Of a stretch of 7,499 nt of DNA, positions 6,129 through 7,499 are shown one piece after another (positions within the stretch are counted from its first letter, which is position 1; each line of letters starts with the position of its first letter). The translations under genes and the position numbers were made by a program. The notes beneath the pieces are model-generated. The model was given only the letters and a program-made list of their open reading frames with translations, ran no database searches and was not told where the DNA came from. The stretch spans positions 1 to 7,499 of the forward strand of contig JAEMTW010000087.1 of assembly GCA_016462095.1 (NCBI GenBank), given 5' to 3'. The DNA comes from Thermoleophilia bacterium. Its GTDB lineage: Bacteria; Actinomycetota; Thermoleophilia; Gaiellales; F1-60-MAGs149.

Positions 6129-7419
6129 GCGCTCTGCTGATCTTGTGCATTACGCAGTACTGGCGGTCGTCTTTCTGATCGCGCTCGCGGTGCCCTTTGT
6201 CTTCGGGACACTCTCGATCCTCGGCTCGATGACCGTGTTTTTGCTGCTGCTGTCATGGAGCATCTCGTGGCGGCAAGGAGACAAGGTGTCTTCGGACGGC
6301 AAGCCAGATCGCTCGTCGTGGCTGTTCTGGGCGATGGCGGGAGTGATCGCAATCGTAATTCCGATTATCGCCGGCACACCGTTTCTGTTGGCGACGATGG
6401 TCGCGTTCTTTATCTATCTGACGTGGAACACGATGTGGGGTCTCGTGCTTGGCACGGCGGGTCTGCAGAGCTTTGCGACCGTTGCTGTCGCCGGCATTGC
6501 CGGCTACGCAACAGCCTATATGACGATCGATATTGCGAACTCGAATGCCGCGGCTGCTGGTGCCGAGTGTTCTGGCAACCGCCTGCTCGGACTTCCGGTG
6601 GTCGATTGGTGGATTGCGATTCCGATCGCGGCTGTGGTGGGTCTGGTCGTCGGCTTCCTGATTTCGCTGCCGGCAATCCGACTGCGTGGCATCTACTTCG
6701 CCTTGCTCACGATTGGCCTCGTCGAACTCTGCCGGGCCTACACGGGCCAGGACAAGTGCAACCTCGGTGGCGCGCAGGGTCTGTTCGGAGCATCGAGCTT
6801 TATTCCCAGCGACATGATGGGTTCGGCGACTGGGTATCGCTATGCCTATGCGGCAGCCGTGCTGCTGGCGATTGTGGCTCTGCTGATCTATTGGAAGGTC
6901 AACTATGGGCGGCTTGGACTGCTCCTGCGTACGGCGCGCGAGAGTGAGCCGGTTGCGGAAGTGCTCGGCGTCGATGTGGTTCGTGCCCGTATGTGGGTGT
7001 TTTTGATCTCATCGTCAATGCTCGGGGCCGCCGGTGGCTTCTACGTGTCCTACTACAAGTCGATCTCGCCGAACTTCTTCAACTTTTCGACTGTGCTGTT
7101 GCTTTTCGCGATGGTCGTGATCGGTGGTCTCAATTCGCCACGAGGCATCTTGATTGGCACGATGCTGTTGATGTTCGTCGATCGGCGTTTTGTCGATGTC
7201 AGTCCACCCGAGGCGCGCTTCATTTTTATTGGCCTGCTCCTGCTCGTAGTGACGCTGCTTGCCTCTGGGGGCCTCGTGTCGGTGCCTGATCAGATTCGCC
7301 ATCGCCTGATGAGCAAAGGCAAACGGGGGTCCGGTCCCTCAGCAGGCCCACCAGAAGTAGTCGGGGCGATCGCGCAGGAAGCCCACATGCCGCCGGGGTC
7401 TCGCCCCGATACCGACTAG
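6121..7419 (+). CDS. LivM-like ABC transporter permease with duplicated N-terminal hairpin
   Basis: The 432-residue product is the second membrane subunit. Its core (about 68-390) is LivM: L-P-A-I-R-L-R-G-I-Y-F-A (183-194), the coupling loop with R-T-A-R-E-S-E-P-V-A-E-V-L-G-V (270-284), A-G-G-F-Y (304-308) and V-V-I-G-G-L-N-S-P-R-G (332-342). The usual G-Q-x-S-x-G-H-A-A-F turn is degenerate here (G-L-Q-S-F-A-T-V-A-V at 114-123). Residues 24-50 and 80-106 resemble each other closely, so the first hydrophobic segment seems duplicated. This makes the protein longer than most LivM (about 300-350), although E. coli LivM is also long. Cys150 and Cys213 fall in two loops predicted on the same outer face. 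A polar Gly/Pro/Ser-rich tail of about 37 residues follows the last helix. I chose GTG at 6121 for its Shine-Dalgarno sequence and 8-base overlap with LivH; GTG at 6091 would add ten residues. Confidence 0.92.
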   Translation: MPKRSADLVHYAVLAVVFLIALAVPFVFGTLSILGSMTVFLLLLSWSISWRQGDKVSSDGKPDRSSWLFWAMAGVIAIVIPIIAGTPFLLATMVAFFIYLTWNTMWGLVLGTAGLQSFATVAVAGIAGYATAYMTIDIANSNAAAAGAECSGNRLLGLPVVDWWIAIPIAAVVGLVVGFLISLPAIRLRGIYFALLTIGLVELCRAYTGQDKCNLGGAQGLFGASSFIPSDMMGSATGYRYAYAAAVLLAIVALLIYWKVNYGRLGLLLRTARESEPVAEVLGVDVVRARMWVFLISSSMLGAAGGFYVSYYKSISPNFFNFSTVLLLFAMVVIGGLNSPRGILIGTMLLMFVDRRFVDVSPPEARFIFIGLLLLVVTLLASGGLVSVPDQIRHRLMSKGKRGSGPSAGPPEVVGAIAQEAHMPPGSRPDTD

Positions 7420-7440
7420 ACCAGACGCCCCCGCGGCACG

Positions 7441-7446
7441 AGGAGG
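7441..7446 (+). promoter_or_regulatory. Consensus Shine-Dalgarno AGGAGG ahead of the last, cut-off gene
   Basis: AGGAGG ends 9 bases before the ATG at 7456. It is the cleanest ribosome-binding site in the window, lies in the 36-base gap after the LivM-like gene, and is the main support for calling a gene at the right edge. Confidence 0.75.
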
Positions 7447-7455
7447 ATCCCGACC

Positions 7456-7499
7456 ATGGCCGAACAGGAACTCGTCACCAAGGTGACGACTGCGATTGA
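7456..7499 (+). CDS. Start of an unidentified gene, cut by the window end
   Basis: Fourteen codons are visible, starting M-A-E-Q-E-L-V-T-K-V, before the window ends in the middle of a codon. The support is a consensus AGGAGG at the right distance, an open frame to the edge and a position 36 bases after the LivM-like gene on the same strand. The visible residues are polar and show no signal peptide, so a cytoplasmic protein is likely. Too little is present to name a family. Its position suggests it is part of the same transcription unit and may act on the imported compound, but that is inference. Confidence 0.65.
   Translation, partial: MAEQELVTKVTTAI

Noticed and set aside
7394..7408. CGGGG/CCCCG inverted repeat near the end of the LivM-like gene as a terminator
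   Set aside because: The stem is five base pairs inside the coding region, has no T-run after it, and another gene with a strong ribosome-binding site follows closely. Short GC palindromes are frequent by chance here.

Overview
The window comes from a GC-rich bacterium. All supported genes lie on the + strand and are packed tightly: stop and start codons overlap at four junctions and the largest gap is 81 bases. The solute-binding protein carries both a twin-arginine signal and a lipobox. Tat-exported lipoproteins of this kind are common in Actinomycetota and Chloroflexota, so one of those phyla is my best guess, but nothing here is a phylogenetic marker and the assignment is weak.

Layout. 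(1) Bases 1-1248 hold the end of a TIM-barrel sugar isomerase/epimerase-like gene and a complete Gfo/Idh/MocA-family NAD(P)-dependent oxidoreductase, joined by an ATGA overlap. This looks like the end of a sugar or polyol catabolic operon. (2) Bases 1249-1329 are the longest non-coding stretch and the likely site of a new promoter. (3) Bases 1330-2433 encode a class II histone-deacetylase-like amidohydrolase with all its zinc-site and catalytic residues. (4) Bases 2477-7419 encode a complete branched-chain-amino-acid-type (Liv/HAAT) ABC importer in the order binding protein, LivG-like ATPase, LivF-like ATPase, LivH-like permease, LivM-like permease. A small perfect hairpin sits between the deacetylase and the binding-protein gene. 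(5) At 7456 a further gene begins behind the cleanest Shine-Dalgarno sequence of the window, and the window cuts it after 14 codons.

How the parts may work together (inference). The importer would bring a small polar compound across the membrane, and the deacetylase-like enzyme would cleave an acetyl or other acyl-amide bond from it in the cytoplasm. An N-acylated amine, polyamine or amino acid derivative fits both enzyme and transporter families, but the substrate cannot be read from the sequence.

The main oddities are in the transporter. The LivG-like ATPase has lost its ABC signature motif while keeping Walker A, Walker B, Q-loop and H-loop. The LivM-like permease has a duplicated first hydrophobic hairpin. 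No RNA genes, insertion sequences, CRISPR arrays or phage genes were seen.
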